A model generated the notes under the pieces. The model was not told the DNA's origin and did no database searches. It saw nothing but the letters and a program-made list of their open reading frames with translations. A stretch of 62,465 nucleotides of DNA from Bryobacterales bacterium. GTDB lineage: Bacteria > Acidobacteriota > Terriglobia > Bryobacterales > Bryobacteraceae. How positions within the stretch are numbered: position 1 is the first letter of the stretch; each line of letters opens with the position of its first letter. Location of the stretch: the NCBI GenBank assembly GCA_003164035.1, contig PLRS01000076.1, forward strand, positions 1 through 62,465, in the 5' to 3' direction. The position numbers and the translations under genes are program-made. Below are positions 10,480 through 19,395 of this stretch, piece after piece.

Positions 10480-11517
10480 TCAGTTCTCGATTCCGAACGC
10501 TGCCACCAGCGCGTCGTAACGCTCCCGCGTAATGGGCAGCATGCCACCGTGCCGTAGGTTGGGCGGCATCGAATACTTGTTCCAGGCGGGCACATTGGTA
10601 TAGCCCGAAAGCTGGTACCACGGGCCATTCAGGTCCAATGCCACCGATACGCCATAGGAGATCCCCGGATACTGTTCATAGTACAGATACCAAGCCTTGC
10701 CATCGGGTGAGGGGATCAGCGTGGGAGCCTCGCGGAAGTTGGGGCTGATAGGCGAAGAGGGCTCCGAGTATGGTCCGGTCAGGCTGGAGGCCGATGAGAT
10801 GCGGACCGTTTTGCCGGTGGGCCAAGCCGGTGTCGGGTAGCGTTCGTCCTTGATTACGGCGTAGTACCGGTCGCCGCTCGCGCGGACAATGACATCAATC
10901 GTGGCCATTTCCCAGGAAAACAGGCGGCGCGGAGGAGCGGAGAAGGTCTTCAAGTCTTGGGAAGTCGCGTAAAGGGTTCTCTGGCTTGCCCAATACCGTT
11001 CGGGATCCTCCTGGGTACCCTCGACGCTCGGTGTGTGCCAGGTCAGCAGGTATTGCGAGGTGAGCTTGTCGTAATAGAGCTTGGGCGCTCCGATGCGCTG
11101 CAGCGGATGCGGGTAGTTCGGCGTGGTGTGGAGGTCTGGCGTATAATCGCCGTACTTCGTCCAGCGGACCAGGTCGTCGGAGACCCAGAAATTGATATCG
11201 GGGGCGGAATCGCCGCGGTTGCCCACGAGGTAAAACCTGCCGTCGTGACCCAGGCAAATGTTGGAGTGCCCCCGGTAGTCCTCGAACACACGCTTACCGC
11301 CGTTCAGCCGTTTCCAGTGCAGCCCGTCCAGGCTCACTGAGTAATAAAGGCGCCCGTAGTCGCCTTCCACCATGTGGCTGAAAAGATATGCCTCGTACTG
11401 GGGTTTGGTCCCCTTCGGCTGTCCGGGCGGGTCCGGTTGCTGGCAGCGGAGCGGCAGTGCCGCGAGCAGCATAATCCCTAGTACGGCGCCGCGGAGTTCT
11501 TCGAAACGCAGTCTCAT
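10480..11517 (-). CDS. Secreted GH43-like beta-propeller protein
   Basis: 345 residues with an N-terminal signal peptide (to about residue 25). The rest has the repeating blades of a five-bladed propeller, as in GH43/GH32-like hydrolases: YYSVSLDGLHWKRL, INFWVSDDLVRWTKYGDY, YATSQDLKTFSAPPR, GPYSEPSSPI, and a late EAPTLIPSPDGKAWYLYYEQ typical of these folds. ATG 11517 has GGAGAAGG upstream. Likely acts on plant or microbial polysaccharide outside the cell; catalytic acids cannot be assigned with certainty. Not in an operon with rnj (62-base gap). Confidence 0.7.
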   Translation of the reverse strand: MRLRFEELRGAVLGIMLLAALPLRCQQPDPPGQPKGTKPQYEAYLFSHMVEGDYGRLYYSVSLDGLHWKRLNGGKRVFEDYRGHSNICLGHDGRFYLVGNRGDSAPDINFWVSDDLVRWTKYGDYTPDLHTTPNYPHPLQRIGAPKLYYDKLTSQYLLTWHTPSVEGTQEDPERYWASQRTLYATSQDLKTFSAPPRRLFSWEMATIDVIVRASGDRYYAVIKDERYPTPAWPTGKTVRISSASSLTGPYSEPSSPISPNFREAPTLIPSPDGKAWYLYYEQYPGISYGVSVALDLNGPWYQLSGYTNVPAWNKYSMPPNLRHGGMLPITRERYDALVAAFGIEN

Positions 11518-11597
11518 GATCCTTCTCCAACCTCTCTTGAGGGTCGGTGTCCCACGCTATATCCGATTAGAGAAAGGTCGACCTCTTTCTCGGTATA

Positions 11598-12491
11598 TTA
11601 CCGCCGCTGGATCACCGTCGCCTGCCTGAGCCGCTCCAACTGTTTGCGGGCGATATCGGCCCATTCGCCGGTGCGGTCCAGTTTGAGGTATATCTTCCAA
11701 TGGTGCACGGCCTTCAGGTTGTCGCCGGTGCGTTCACATAGCAGCGCCAGATTGAAGTGCGCGTCGGCGTAATCCGGGTTGAGCGCCAGCGCCTTGCGGT
11801 AATAGACGAAGGCTTCCTCGCTACGGCCCAGCTCGTCGTAGAGGTTGCCCAGGTTGAATAGCGCCAGCGGGTAGGTCGGGTCGGCTTCCACCGCGTCGCA
11901 ATAGAACGTTTCCGCCTCGGGGTACTTGCGCATGCGGTAGTAGATGGTTCCCAGGTTGACCATCGCCCCGGCGGCTTCCGGGTTCAGAGACACGGCCTTG
12001 CGATAGGCTTCCATGGCGCTTTCCACCGGCGCCCCGGTTTCCTCCAGCTCCAATCCGTGTTGGAACCAGTATTCGGAATCCCGCAGGCGGTTGGCATCGA
12101 TTTTGGCCGGAGGCAGGCTGGTGACTTCGCCCATTTGCGAAGCTTCGAAATCGAACAGAATCTGCCCGGTCAGGGCCTCCATTCTGTGCCCGGCAAGCTG
12201 CACCGCGATGCGCTTACCGTCCGAAGAGATGCGCAACTCGCTGAGCGGCTGCTTGATATCGCTGAGTTTGCTGCGGAGCGATTGCAAAGCGCGCCCGATC
12301 TGCTTGGCCTGGATACGATTCTCGCGCAGCTTGATCAGGGTTTGGATGGCGATGAGGTCGGAAAAGGAGTAGTGCTTGGCGGAAGGAATCAGATCCTCAC
12401 GCTCCCAACTTTGCAATTGCCGCTCGGTGATGCCGAACTTGCGCCGTACGTCCGCTCGCGACAACTCCTCTTTCGGGACCTTCGGGGCCAC
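11598..12491 (-). CDS. MerR-like DNA-binding domain fused to TPR repeats
   Basis: 297 residues. Residues 10-80 are a MerR-type winged helix (LSRADVRRKFGITERQLQSW, then the helix around LIAIQTLIKLRENRIQAKQI). Residues 135-275 are at least four tetratricopeptide repeats (for example AAGAMVNLGTIYYRMRKYPE, YPLALFNLGNLYDELGRSEE, YADAHFNLALLCERTGDN). No effector-binding domain of classical MerR is present, so the TPR array probably takes protein partners. The GTG start has a possible -10 (TAGAAT) at 12498-12503, six bases upstream, suggesting a leaderless message. Confidence 0.82.
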   Translation of the reverse strand: MAPKVPKEELSRADVRRKFGITERQLQSWEREDLIPSAKHYSFSDLIAIQTLIKLRENRIQAKQIGRALQSLRSKLSDIKQPLSELRISSDGKRIAVQLAGHRMEALTGQILFDFEASQMGEVTSLPPAKIDANRLRDSEYWFQHGLELEETGAPVESAMEAYRKAVSLNPEAAGAMVNLGTIYYRMRKYPEAETFYCDAVEADPTYPLALFNLGNLYDELGRSEEAFVYYRKALALNPDYADAHFNLALLCERTGDNLKAVHHWKIYLKLDRTGEWADIARKQLERLRQATVIQRR

Positions 12492-12533
12492 GGCACTATT
12501 CTAGCAGGAGCCTCTGTCCCACATAGCAGTCCC

Positions 12534-12551
12534 TATTGTGCATTATTGTGC
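12534..12551. repeat. Phased TTGTGC motif pair
   Basis: ATTGTGCATTATTGTGC: two TTGTGC units 10-11 bases apart. It lies between the MerR-TPR gene (start 12491) and the end of the next gene. The same motif recurs in other intergenic stretches at 14567, 14814, 53171 and 53271. Confidence 0.45.
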
Positions 12552-12574
12552 TTACCAACGCCACCCTCGGCTTT

Positions 12575-13168
12575 CTAGTCCGTCCAGTCCGGGCGCACGA
12601 TCATGCCGTCAGCGGCGTCAAAGGAGGCGGCACAGTTAGGGCAACGAATGTCGCGCAATTGCCAGCGCGTCAGCCAACGAATGTGCTGTGCATATAGTGC
12701 CCTGCGCCCGAGGTCGCTCAGCGAAACAATCCGGCGCGCCTGCTCCACGAATCCGCGTTCCAGCGTCGTCACATGGTTCAGAACCGCTACACTCTCTTCT
12801 AGGACGTCGCGATACTTCGGCAGATGCAAAAGGTGGAAGACCTTGTTCTTCTTGATGTCCGTGTGGGCCGCGCCTGGAGTAGCCGACAACGGCACAACCG
12901 GGCAGATGATCCAGTTCTTGATACTGGGCTTGTCGATTTCGCAATCGTATGTCAACAGAAGGGCTTTCGCCCGCCTGCACGTGGCCAGAATTGGCTGCCC
13001 TCGCTTGTCGTCAAAGCTAGGGTGAGAGTCGGCCTCGGCGGAAAACGCCCCGTCTTCGCGTGGGAACAAAGCGCGCAGCGGGGGCACCAGATGGCTGCTG
13101 GGTAAGAATTCCAGAATGTCCCCTTGGCTAAGCTTCTCCCTTGGGGCCTCATAGAGATCCTCAGACAA
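12575..13168 (-). CDS. Uncharacterised protein, third gene of an unknown operon
   Basis: 197 residues, family not recognised. Near the N-terminus is LSQGDILEFLP, followed by AKALLLTYDCEIDK, a GDI plus DCEI pattern I associate with uncharacterised bacterial proteins. Close to the C-terminus are two cysteines in RCPNC, too few for a complete zinc finger. The start is TTG 13168 with AGGGA upstream; no ATG is available. It lies 11 bases after the stop of the membrane protein gene and belongs to the same three-gene minus-strand operon (14194 to 12575). Mostly soluble, mixed alpha/beta by appearance. Confidence 0.65.
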   Translation of the reverse strand: MSEDLYEAPREKLSQGDILEFLPSSHLVPPLRALFPREDGAFSAEADSHPSFDDKRGQPILATCRRAKALLLTYDCEIDKPSIKNWIICPVVPLSATPGAAHTDIKKNKVFHLLHLPKYRDVLEESVAVLNHVTTLERGFVEQARRIVSLSDLGRRALYAQHIRWLTRWQLRDIRCPNCAASFDAADGMIVRPDWTD

Positions 13169-13179
13169 TCGCGAAGTCC

Positions 13180-13566
13180 CTAACCAAAGCTGTAGTCGAT
13201 GTCAGGTTCCGCCTCTTCAGTGGGAGCGAACAGTAGAGGGAACATTTCGCCAAGACGGGCCGTAGACAGGCCGTGTTGGCCATCTGGAGCATATTCGGCT
13301 CGATCTGCCCGCATACAGCGCGCAGGCATTGGCTGACTACGAGGGACAGACTGGACCGAAATGACAGCGGAGGATTGGCGAACAGGCTGCAGGGTGATAA
13401 CCGTTATCGCCGACCCAAACACAAGTGTCCCCGCAACGGTTGCCAGGACTGCGAAGCCCGTCGCCTTAGACTTCGCACGGACACGGGTCTGTTGCATGTC
13501 TACGCCAAAGGACTGAGCGGACACATCTTGCGTAATGTCCCATTGGATTGGCATAGCTTTAGACAC
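13180..13566 (-). CDS. Uncharacterised single-pass membrane protein
   Basis: 128 residues, no recognised family. A cytoplasmic N-terminus of about 36 residues with a basic stretch (RVRAKSK) precedes one transmembrane helix at about 38-58 (FAVLATVAGTLVFGSAITVI). The remaining 70 residues are polar and end in an acidic tail (PTEEAEPDIDYSFG). GTG 13566 overlaps the upstream gene by 8 bases, which indicates translational coupling. It is the middle gene of the unknown operon and may tether its neighbours to the membrane; that is inference. Confidence 0.6.
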   Translation of the reverse strand: MSKAMPIQWDITQDVSAQSFGVDMQQTRVRAKSKATGFAVLATVAGTLVFGSAITVITLQPVRQSSAVISVQSVPRSQPMPARCMRADRAEYAPDGQHGLSTARLGEMFPLLFAPTEEAEPDIDYSFG

Positions 13567-14194
13567 CTTCCATTATACGCTCGAAATCGGGAATCCGTTC
13601 CGCAATCGCTTTGCACTCCCCCAACATCTCGTGCAGGAGCGAGGACGACATCACAATTCGTATTACCGGGTCCAAGGCTACCTCGGTTCGCCGTTTTGTG
13701 TATACGTAATGAACTTCCGACGGCGCGATGTAGTAAAAATCCAAAAGGGCCTCTTCGGACATAACCACTACCATCACATTGTTGGCCCTGAACGCCTGCA
13801 CAGTATCCGTATCAACCAGGTCCTCGACAGGTTCCAACGGGCGCTTCTCATATTCAACCCTTGTTTTTTCATACAAATCGCGCGAATTCGCCCAAAGCTG
13901 CCGGATGAACATCTCAACTGGGAACACAACTTCGACCTTGGTCCGAAGGACCGAGGTTCCCGGCTTCAGTTTCCCAAATATAAGGCTTATGCCTGATCTG
14001 CCCTTAATGACAGCCGAATAGTCTGCGTAGTACGCCCGGGAGGGCACCTCGGCCTTGTCGTACTCAACCCGTAGCTCGATGATATTGGTTTCCTGTCCGG
14101 TATGCGTGATGCGCATTCGAACCGGGCCCTGGCCAATTTCGACGGGTGCCCCAGTGCGCAACGCCACGTCCCGCCTTGTCATCTCGCTCGCCAC
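13559..14194 (-). CDS. Uncharacterised protein, first gene of an unknown operon
   Basis: 211 residues from GTG 14194 (an ATG four codons in is possible). The first 60 residues are strand-rich (VRMRITHTGQETNIIELRVE). The stretch SRAYYADYSAVIKGRSGISL then PVEMFIRQLW faintly recalls DUF3467, a small family that is non-catalytic as far as known. The C-terminal half is charged and helical with IRIVMSSSLLHEMLGECKAI. No catalytic motif was seen. Base composition across this operon is visibly more AT-rich than in flanking genes, consistent with transfer. Confidence 0.65.
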   Translation of the reverse strand: MASEMTRRDVALRTGAPVEIGQGPVRMRITHTGQETNIIELRVEYDKAEVPSRAYYADYSAVIKGRSGISLIFGKLKPGTSVLRTKVEVVFPVEMFIRQLWANSRDLYEKTRVEYEKRPLEPVEDLVDTDTVQAFRANNVMVVVMSEEALLDFYYIAPSEVHYVYTKRRTEVALDPVIRIVMSSSLLHEMLGECKAIAERIPDFERIMEGV

Positions 14195-14566
14195 GGCCTC
14201 ACTATTCCTAATCGGACGAAGTCCATGAAACCTCTAAAGATGGTATCACCGTTACAGAAAGGATCGAGCCAGTTCCCAGGCACCTCGGCACTTCGGGTGT
14301 TCCGCTGAGGCTGCGGCTTGTTGCACCATCGGCTCCGCTTGCTGGCAGATACAGCGGCATGAGGTTGCGCCGGACAGGCCAGTAGTGCCGCTCCCGGCTT
14401 TAAAGATAGCAGAGCAGTTGCCGATTTTGGACCTGCGGTCCGTGGGCGACGGCGCATCTGGCTGCCAATTTATTGTAAAACAAAGACTTGATGTCGCATC
14501 GAAAAATTGCTCGGCGCCGTGACTGAGACGGCGCCCGACTCAGTCCGCGCACAAGGGTCTCCGGGA

Positions 14567-14584
14567 TTTGTGCATTCTTGTGCA
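14567..14584. repeat. Phased TTGTGCA motif pair
   Basis: TTTGTGCATTCTTGTGCA, two TTGTGCA units 10 bases apart, same orientation as the copies at 53171. Confidence 0.5.
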
Positions 14585-14813
14585 GGGAGCGGATCCTGTG
14601 CCCAGCTTGCTAAAATGGGGGACTGGCACGGGCGGTGCGTGCTCCGCGCGCCGTCCTGACTGGCGGCGGAATCTGGCTATCCGATCGGACTTAATATGGG
14701 TCAGTCCCTTATTGCTGAACGGCACGGCCTGCGTTCCGCGCCCGGCCTCTCCCCTGAAAAATCAAATGCGCCCGATGGTCTTTCGCGGGCGGGAAGCCAT
14801 CGAACTGGTTTCC

Positions 14814-14840
14814 TGCACAAAATTGCACAAGATTGCACAA
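14814..14840. repeat. Triple TGCACAA array, 10-bp spacing
   Basis: TGCACAA at 14814-14820, 14824-14830 and 14834-14840, exactly one helical turn apart. It is the reverse complement of the TTGTGCA units found elsewhere in the window. It lies about 290 bases upstream of smc. Confidence 0.55.
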
Positions 14841-15062
14841 AAGCGAGGAAGCGAGCAACGCACGCGTGCGAAGGGGCGGGTAGAGACCTGCGGAAATATG
14901 GCGGCGGATGAACGCAGATAAATGAAATCAATGGGGTTATCGGTGTTTATCGGCAAGTTGGCTTCGAGTTATTCACGGTTTCACAGAGAGCGGTGTTTTA
15001 CAATGGGCCACAAGGGATGGTAGCCCATTCGGGCAGGCCACAAAATACGGGATGCCATATGC

Positions 15063-15091
15063 TTTACTTTTGCCGCATTCGCGGTTAGTAT
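15063..15091 (+). promoter_or_regulatory. Candidate smc promoter
   Basis: TTTACT at 15063-15068 and TAGTAT at 15086-15091, 17 bases apart, each matching four of six consensus positions. Transcription from here would begin near 15098, past the GTG at 15093, which favours the TTG at 15126 as the smc start. Confidence 0.35.
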
Positions 15092-15125
15092 AGTGACAAC
15101 CCCCGAGGCAAGCGAGGTTGATGCT

Positions 15126-18100
15126 TTGCTTAAACTGAAACGCGTAGAACTGCAGGGATTCAAGTCCTTTTGCGATCGCACGGAACTGCGGTTCCAGGGC
15201 GATGGCGTAGCCGCCATTGTGGGACCGAACGGGTGCGGCAAGTCAAACATCAGCGACGCCATAAGCTGGGTATTGGGCGAACAGTCGGCCAAGAGCCTGC
15301 GCGGCACCCGCATGGAAGACGTGATTTTCGCCGGCACCACCGACCGCAAGCCGCTCGGCATGGCGTACGTCACCATGACGCTGGTGGATCCGGAAATCTA
15401 CCAGGAAGGGGCGCCGCACAAACTGCAAGCCGTGGAAGGCGCACCGCCCAATCGCGCCGCCGAGGTGACCATCACCCGCCGGCTTTACCGGTCCGGCGAG
15501 AGCGAATACCTGATTGATGGCCGTTCGGCGCGCCTGCGCGATATTCAGGAGCTGTTCATGGGCACCGGCCTGGGGCCGGAAAGCTACGCCATCATCGAGC
15601 AGGGACGCATCGGACAGATACTGAGCTCCAAGCCGCAGGACCGCCGCGGAATTATCGAGGAAGCGGCGGGCATCACCAAGTTCAAGACGCGCAAGCGGCT
15701 GGCGGAAGCCAAGCTGGAGAGCGCCAAACAGAACCTGGCGCGGGTCTACGACATTCTGGAAGAAGTCAACCGGCAGGTGAATTCGCTCAAGCGGCAGGCG
15801 GCCAAAGCCAGGCGGTACGGCGAGCTGAAGGCGGACCTGGAAGCCCGGCTTCGAGTGGTGCTGGCGGGGAAATTCCGCTGGCTGGAGCGCGACGCGGCGC
15901 AAACCGCCATCGAACTGAACATGGCCGCCGCCGAGTTGAAGACGCTGGGCGAACAGGTGGCGGAAAAAGAGCGGGCTCACGAGTTTGCCCGCAAGGCGTG
16001 CGATGAAATCGAAGAACGGTTGACCGGCGAGCGGCAGTCGCTGGCAGGTGCCAGCGTGGAGGCCGAACGCACGCGCGGCAGGCTGGACGCCCAGGTGAAG
16101 GAATCGGGCGCGATCGAGCAGCGCATCGGGCAGCAGGAAAAGGAATCGCAGGAGCTGGGCTTGCGGCTGGAGGCTCTCGAAGCCGAAATCGCCGGTCACC
16201 GCGCCAATCTGGATGCTCTCGACGGCGAGATTTCCAAGGCCCGCGGCCGCATGCTCGAAATCAACCAGCAGCGCGAGGGCCTGCAGGCGAAGACGCGGGA
16301 GCGCGAAAAGAGCATCGAAGCCGGGCGGCAGGTGATCCTACGCCTGCTGGGCGAAGCTTCGACGCTCAAGAACCAACTGGCGCAGATCGACGAATACCTG
16401 GCCAGCATCGACCGGGAAACCGCGCGCTCGACGCGCGAAGAGCAAACCGCGGCGGCCGAAATCGAGCGTTTGGACGGGCTCAAGAAACAGATCTCCGCCA
16501 CCCTGGCCGAACGGCAGTTGGAACTGGAAACGGTGACCGGCGAGCGGCGGCGAACCGAGCAGGAACTGGGAGAAAAGCGCGGCCTCGCGGCCGAACTGCG
16601 CCTGGAAATCGACGGCCTGAAGAACGAAGTCTCGGCCATCCGCGCGCGCAAGGAATCGCTGGAACAGGTGCTGGCGCACCGCTCCTACACCACCGAATCG
16701 GTGAAGCGGCTGTTCGCCTCGCTGGAAAAAGGCAAGGCCGCCGATCTGAAGCCGCTGGGCGTGCTGGCGGATTTCGTGGAAGTGGACCCGCAGTACGAAA
16801 AGCCGGCGGAAGAATTTCTTCACGAAGAGCTGGAATACGTGGTGGTGGAAAACTGGATGCAGGCCGAGCGCGGCCTGGATTTTCTGCGCGCCGAGCTGGA
16901 AGGCCGGGCCACTTTCCTGGTGCATCCGGAACCGAACGGCAATGGCCACGGGCACCTGCCGGAGCCGGCCATCGGCCCGGAAACCGGCATCGCCGCGCGG
17001 CTGAGCGATTCGCTGCGGCTCACCAACGGATTCAAAGACCGGGCCACGGACCTGTTGCCGCGCGTATCGCTGTGCTTCCTGGCCGAGGATCGCACCTCGG
17101 CGCAGCGGCTTTCGGTGGCGTATCCGCATCTATATTTCCTGTTGACGGACGGCCTCTGCTATCACGGCCACACGGTGACGGGCGGGCGTAAGACGGGCGC
17201 CGGTCCGCTGGCGATGAAGCGGGAGGCGCGCGAACTGGCGGCCAAGTTGAGCGCGCGCCAAGCCCATCTGGAAGGCCGCCTGGAACAGCTCGCCGGGTTC
17301 GTACAGGAGATTCTGGGGCTCGAAACGGAACTGGAGCGGCTGCGCTCGCTGCAGCAGGCACGGGAAAAAGACCGGGTGGCGCTGGATCACGAAATGCGCA
17401 AGCTGGGCGACGAACTGGCGAGGGCAGGCTCACGGCTTTCGGTAGCCCGGCTGGAGCTGGAGAGACTACGCCGCGACGCGGAAAAATCGGCCGAGCAGCG
17501 GGACCGCAATCGCGCGGCGGTGGAGGAGAAGGAACGGCGGCGGGCGGAAAGCGAGGCCGCGCTCGAAGCCGAGCGGCAGGAACTGGAGAAGCTGGAAGGC
17601 CAGGGCGCGACCATTGGCGAGGATCACGCCGCCACGCGGGCGGCCCTGGCGGCACTGGAAGAGCGGCGGCGGGGCGAATCGAACGCCATGAGCCGGCTGG
17701 AACAACAATCGCGCGAAACCGTGCAGCGCCGCGCCGCGATGGCGCAGGAAATCGGGCGCCTGGGGGTGGAGCGCGCCCGCCTGCTGGCCGATAACATCGA
17801 ACTCGACAAGAAAGCCCAGGAATTGGCCGGCCAAATCACCGCTCTGGAAGTGCGGGTGAGCGAGATGGCGCAGCAGGACGCCGGCATGCGCGAGGCGCTG
17901 CGCGCGGGCGACGACGATCTGAAGACGTTGCGCCTGGCGGTGCAGCTCAGCCAGGAAAAGCGCTCCCAGGTGGAGGTCGACCTGGTGCGCAAGCAATCCG
18001 AATTGAAGTTCCTTGACGAGACCAGCCGCAAGGAACTGGGAACTCCCGTGGAGGAGCTGGGCACGGACACGGAAACCGTGCCCGATATAGAAGCCATCGC

Positions 18101-18758
18101 CGCGGCCGAACAGGAGGCCGCCGAAGTCCGGCAGCGCATCGAAGGGCTCGGCGCGGTGAACGCCGCGGCGATGGAAGAATTCGAAGAAGCGCAGCAGCGT
18201 CAGGAATTCCTGAGCGTGCAGCGGCAGGACCTTATCGATTCGATTCGCGATACCGAGAAAGCGATCCAGGAGATCGATACGGTATCGCGCCAGAAGTTCG
18301 CGGAAGCGTTCGAGGCGATCAATGCCAACTTCCGCGTAGTGTTCCAGTCGTTGTTCGGCGGCGGCACGGGTGAAATGCGGCTGACCGACCAGGAGAACCT
18401 GGCCGAATCGGGCATCGATATCGTGTGCTCGCCCCCCGGCAAACGGCTGCAGAACGTGCTGCTGCTATCGGGCGGCGAGAAAGCCCTGGCGGCGATGGCG
18501 CTGCTGATGGCCATCTTCAAATACCAGCCCAGCCCGTTCTGCGTGATGGACGAGGTGGACGCGCCTCTGGACGAGGTGAACGTAACCCGCCTGGCCAAAC
18601 TGCTGGGAGAAATGTCGGCGCAAACGCAGTTCATCGTGATCACCCACTCCAAGCGCACCATGGAGAGCGCCGAAGCGCTCTACGGCGTGACGATGCAGGA
18701 ACCGGGAGTGTCGCGGTTGGTGTCGGTAAGGCTGAACACGGCGGAAGCGGCGGCGTAG
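15126..18758 (+). CDS. smc: Chromosome segregation ATPase SMC
   Basis: About 1,210 residues, full length for bacterial SMC. Walker A is GPNGCGKSN near the N-terminus. Two long coiled coils flank a hinge around the middle (about residues 510-680, with glycine-rich TVTGGRKTGAGPLAMKREA). The C-terminal head has the signature LLSGGEKALAAMALLMAIF and Walker B FCVMDEVDAPLDE. It compacts and segregates chromosomes with ScpA and ScpB, which are not here. The frame opens at GTG 15093, but TTG 15126 gives the family's usual MLKLKRVELQGFKSF and has GCGAGG upstream. Confidence 0.93.
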   Translation: MLKLKRVELQGFKSFCDRTELRFQGDGVAAIVGPNGCGKSNISDAISWVLGEQSAKSLRGTRMEDVIFAGTTDRKPLGMAYVTMTLVDPEIYQEGAPHKLQAVEGAPPNRAAEVTITRRLYRSGESEYLIDGRSARLRDIQELFMGTGLGPESYAIIEQGRIGQILSSKPQDRRGIIEEAAGITKFKTRKRLAEAKLESAKQNLARVYDILEEVNRQVNSLKRQAAKARRYGELKADLEARLRVVLAGKFRWLERDAAQTAIELNMAAAELKTLGEQVAEKERAHEFARKACDEIEERLTGERQSLAGASVEAERTRGRLDAQVKESGAIEQRIGQQEKESQELGLRLEALEAEIAGHRANLDALDGEISKARGRMLEINQQREGLQAKTREREKSIEAGRQVILRLLGEASTLKNQLAQIDEYLASIDRETARSTREEQTAAAEIERLDGLKKQISATLAERQLELETVTGERRRTEQELGEKRGLAAELRLEIDGLKNEVSAIRARKESLEQVLAHRSYTTESVKRLFASLEKGKAADLKPLGVLADFVEVDPQYEKPAEEFLHEELEYVVVENWMQAERGLDFLRAELEGRATFLVHPEPNGNGHGHLPEPAIGPETGIAARLSDSLRLTNGFKDRATDLLPRVSLCFLAEDRTSAQRLSVAYPHLYFLLTDGLCYHGHTVTGGRKTGAGPLAMKREARELAAKLSARQAHLEGRLEQLAGFVQEILGLETELERLRSLQQAREKDRVALDHEMRKLGDELARAGSRLSVARLELERLRRDAEKSAEQRDRNRAAVEEKERRRAESEAALEAERQELEKLEGQGATIGEDHAATRAALAALEERRRGESNAMSRLEQQSRETVQRRAAMAQEIGRLGVERARLLADNIELDKKAQELAGQITALEVRVSEMAQQDAGMREALRAGDDDLKTLRLAVQLSQEKRSQVEVDLVRKQSELKFLDETSRKELGTPVEELGTDTETVPDIEAIAAAEQEAAEVRQRIEGLGAVNAAAMEEFEEAQQRQEFLSVQRQDLIDSIRDTEKAIQEIDTVSRQKFAEAFEAINANFRVVFQSLFGGGTGEMRLTDQENLAESGIDIVCSPPGKRLQNVLLLSGGEKALAAMALLMAIFKYQPSPFCVMDEVDAPLDEVNVTRLAKLLGEMSAQTQFIVITHSKRTMESAEALYGVTMQEPGVSRLVSVRLNTAEAAA

Positions 18759-18810
18759 TTTCCCGCGCGGACAGTGAGTGCCCGCCAGGAAATAAGCACG
18801 CCAATTCCGG

Positions 18811-19023
18811 GGTGGCGCGGCCACTCTTGGCTGCAACGCCGAGATTCCGAACTCTCCAGGAACCTTCACGCGGAGATTCGTCTCGGCGCTTCCTCGCCAG
18901 TTTGGTACGTCGACCAACGCCGACCTTGGGCGGGCCGAGCGGATTACCGAAAGCCGGCTTCTGAGTCCGATCGAGGAAGCGCCGAGACGAATCTCGGCGC
19001 TGCAGGCGGAGCGCCTGCGCCAC
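18811..19023. repeat. Dispersed repeat family C with perfect 24-bp arms
   Basis: Arms at 18873-18896 and 18972-18995 are exact reverse complements (core GCCGAGACGAATCTC on one side), separated by 75 bases. Weaker outer arms beginning GTGGCGC and ending GCGCCAC extend the element to about 18811-19023. Its right end is 18 bases from the point where the DUF433 remnant becomes recognisable. Confidence 0.6.
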
Positions 19024-19040
19024 GAAACCGCCCCGCCATT

Positions 19041-19250
19041 CTTCTCAGGGGAGAATCTCCCGACGGAATTGCGGAATCGTTTCCGGCATTGGAGCTGGAA
19101 CAAGTCTTTGGCGCGCTGGCGTTCTATATGGCGAACCGGGACATGGTGGACCGCTATCTCAGCGACGGCCGTAGCGAGTTCGAGGCGATGCGCCAGCAAG
19201 CCCGGCGGAACAATCCATCGCTATATGCGAAGCTCGATGAAGCTCGCCGA
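19041..19250 (+). pseudogene. DUF433 antitoxin remnant, N-terminus lost
   Basis: In one frame the product reads LLRGESPDGIAESFPALELE and continues through QVFGALAFYMANRDMVDRYL to NPSLYAKLDEARRD. That is the C-terminal two thirds of the DUF433 antitoxins that pair with DUF5615 PIN-like toxins. The usual N-terminal part is missing and replaced by repeat family C. No start codon with a ribosome site lies in the remaining piece. It is directly followed by a toxin fragment in another frame, so the whole pair has decayed. Confidence 0.65.
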
Positions 19251-19252
19251 GA

Positions 19253-19390
19253 TTGCAATCCAGTCCCGGCGTCATCATCGTATCCCAGAGCCTCGAAATC
19301 GGCGCCGCCATCGAGGAACTGCTCTTGATCTGGGCAGCGACGGAAGCCGAAGAATGGATCGACCGGATCGGTTTCGTGCCGGTCCGACCG
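19253..19390 (+). pseudogene. DUF5615 PIN-like toxin remnant, C-terminal end only
   Basis: The frame reads SPGVIIVSQSLEIGAAIEEL then LIWAATEAEEWIDRIGFVP, the C-terminal third of DUF5615 proteins. The catalytic N-terminal part (normally starting with a DADL-type motif) is absent. It abuts the DUF433 remnant in a different frame, so an internal deletion joined the antitoxin's end to the toxin's end. Confidence 0.6.
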
Positions 19391-19395
19391 ACGCG

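Larger units (their letters stand above)
14195..15062. other. Long intergenic region upstream of smc
   Basis: About 870 bases without a convincing gene. Several short frames on both strands have no ribosome site or recognisable product. It contains the TTGTGCA motif pair at 14567-14584 and the triple TGCACAA array at 14814-14840, described separately. No tRNA-like arm or GTTCGA-type T-loop was seen. Confidence 0.5.
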
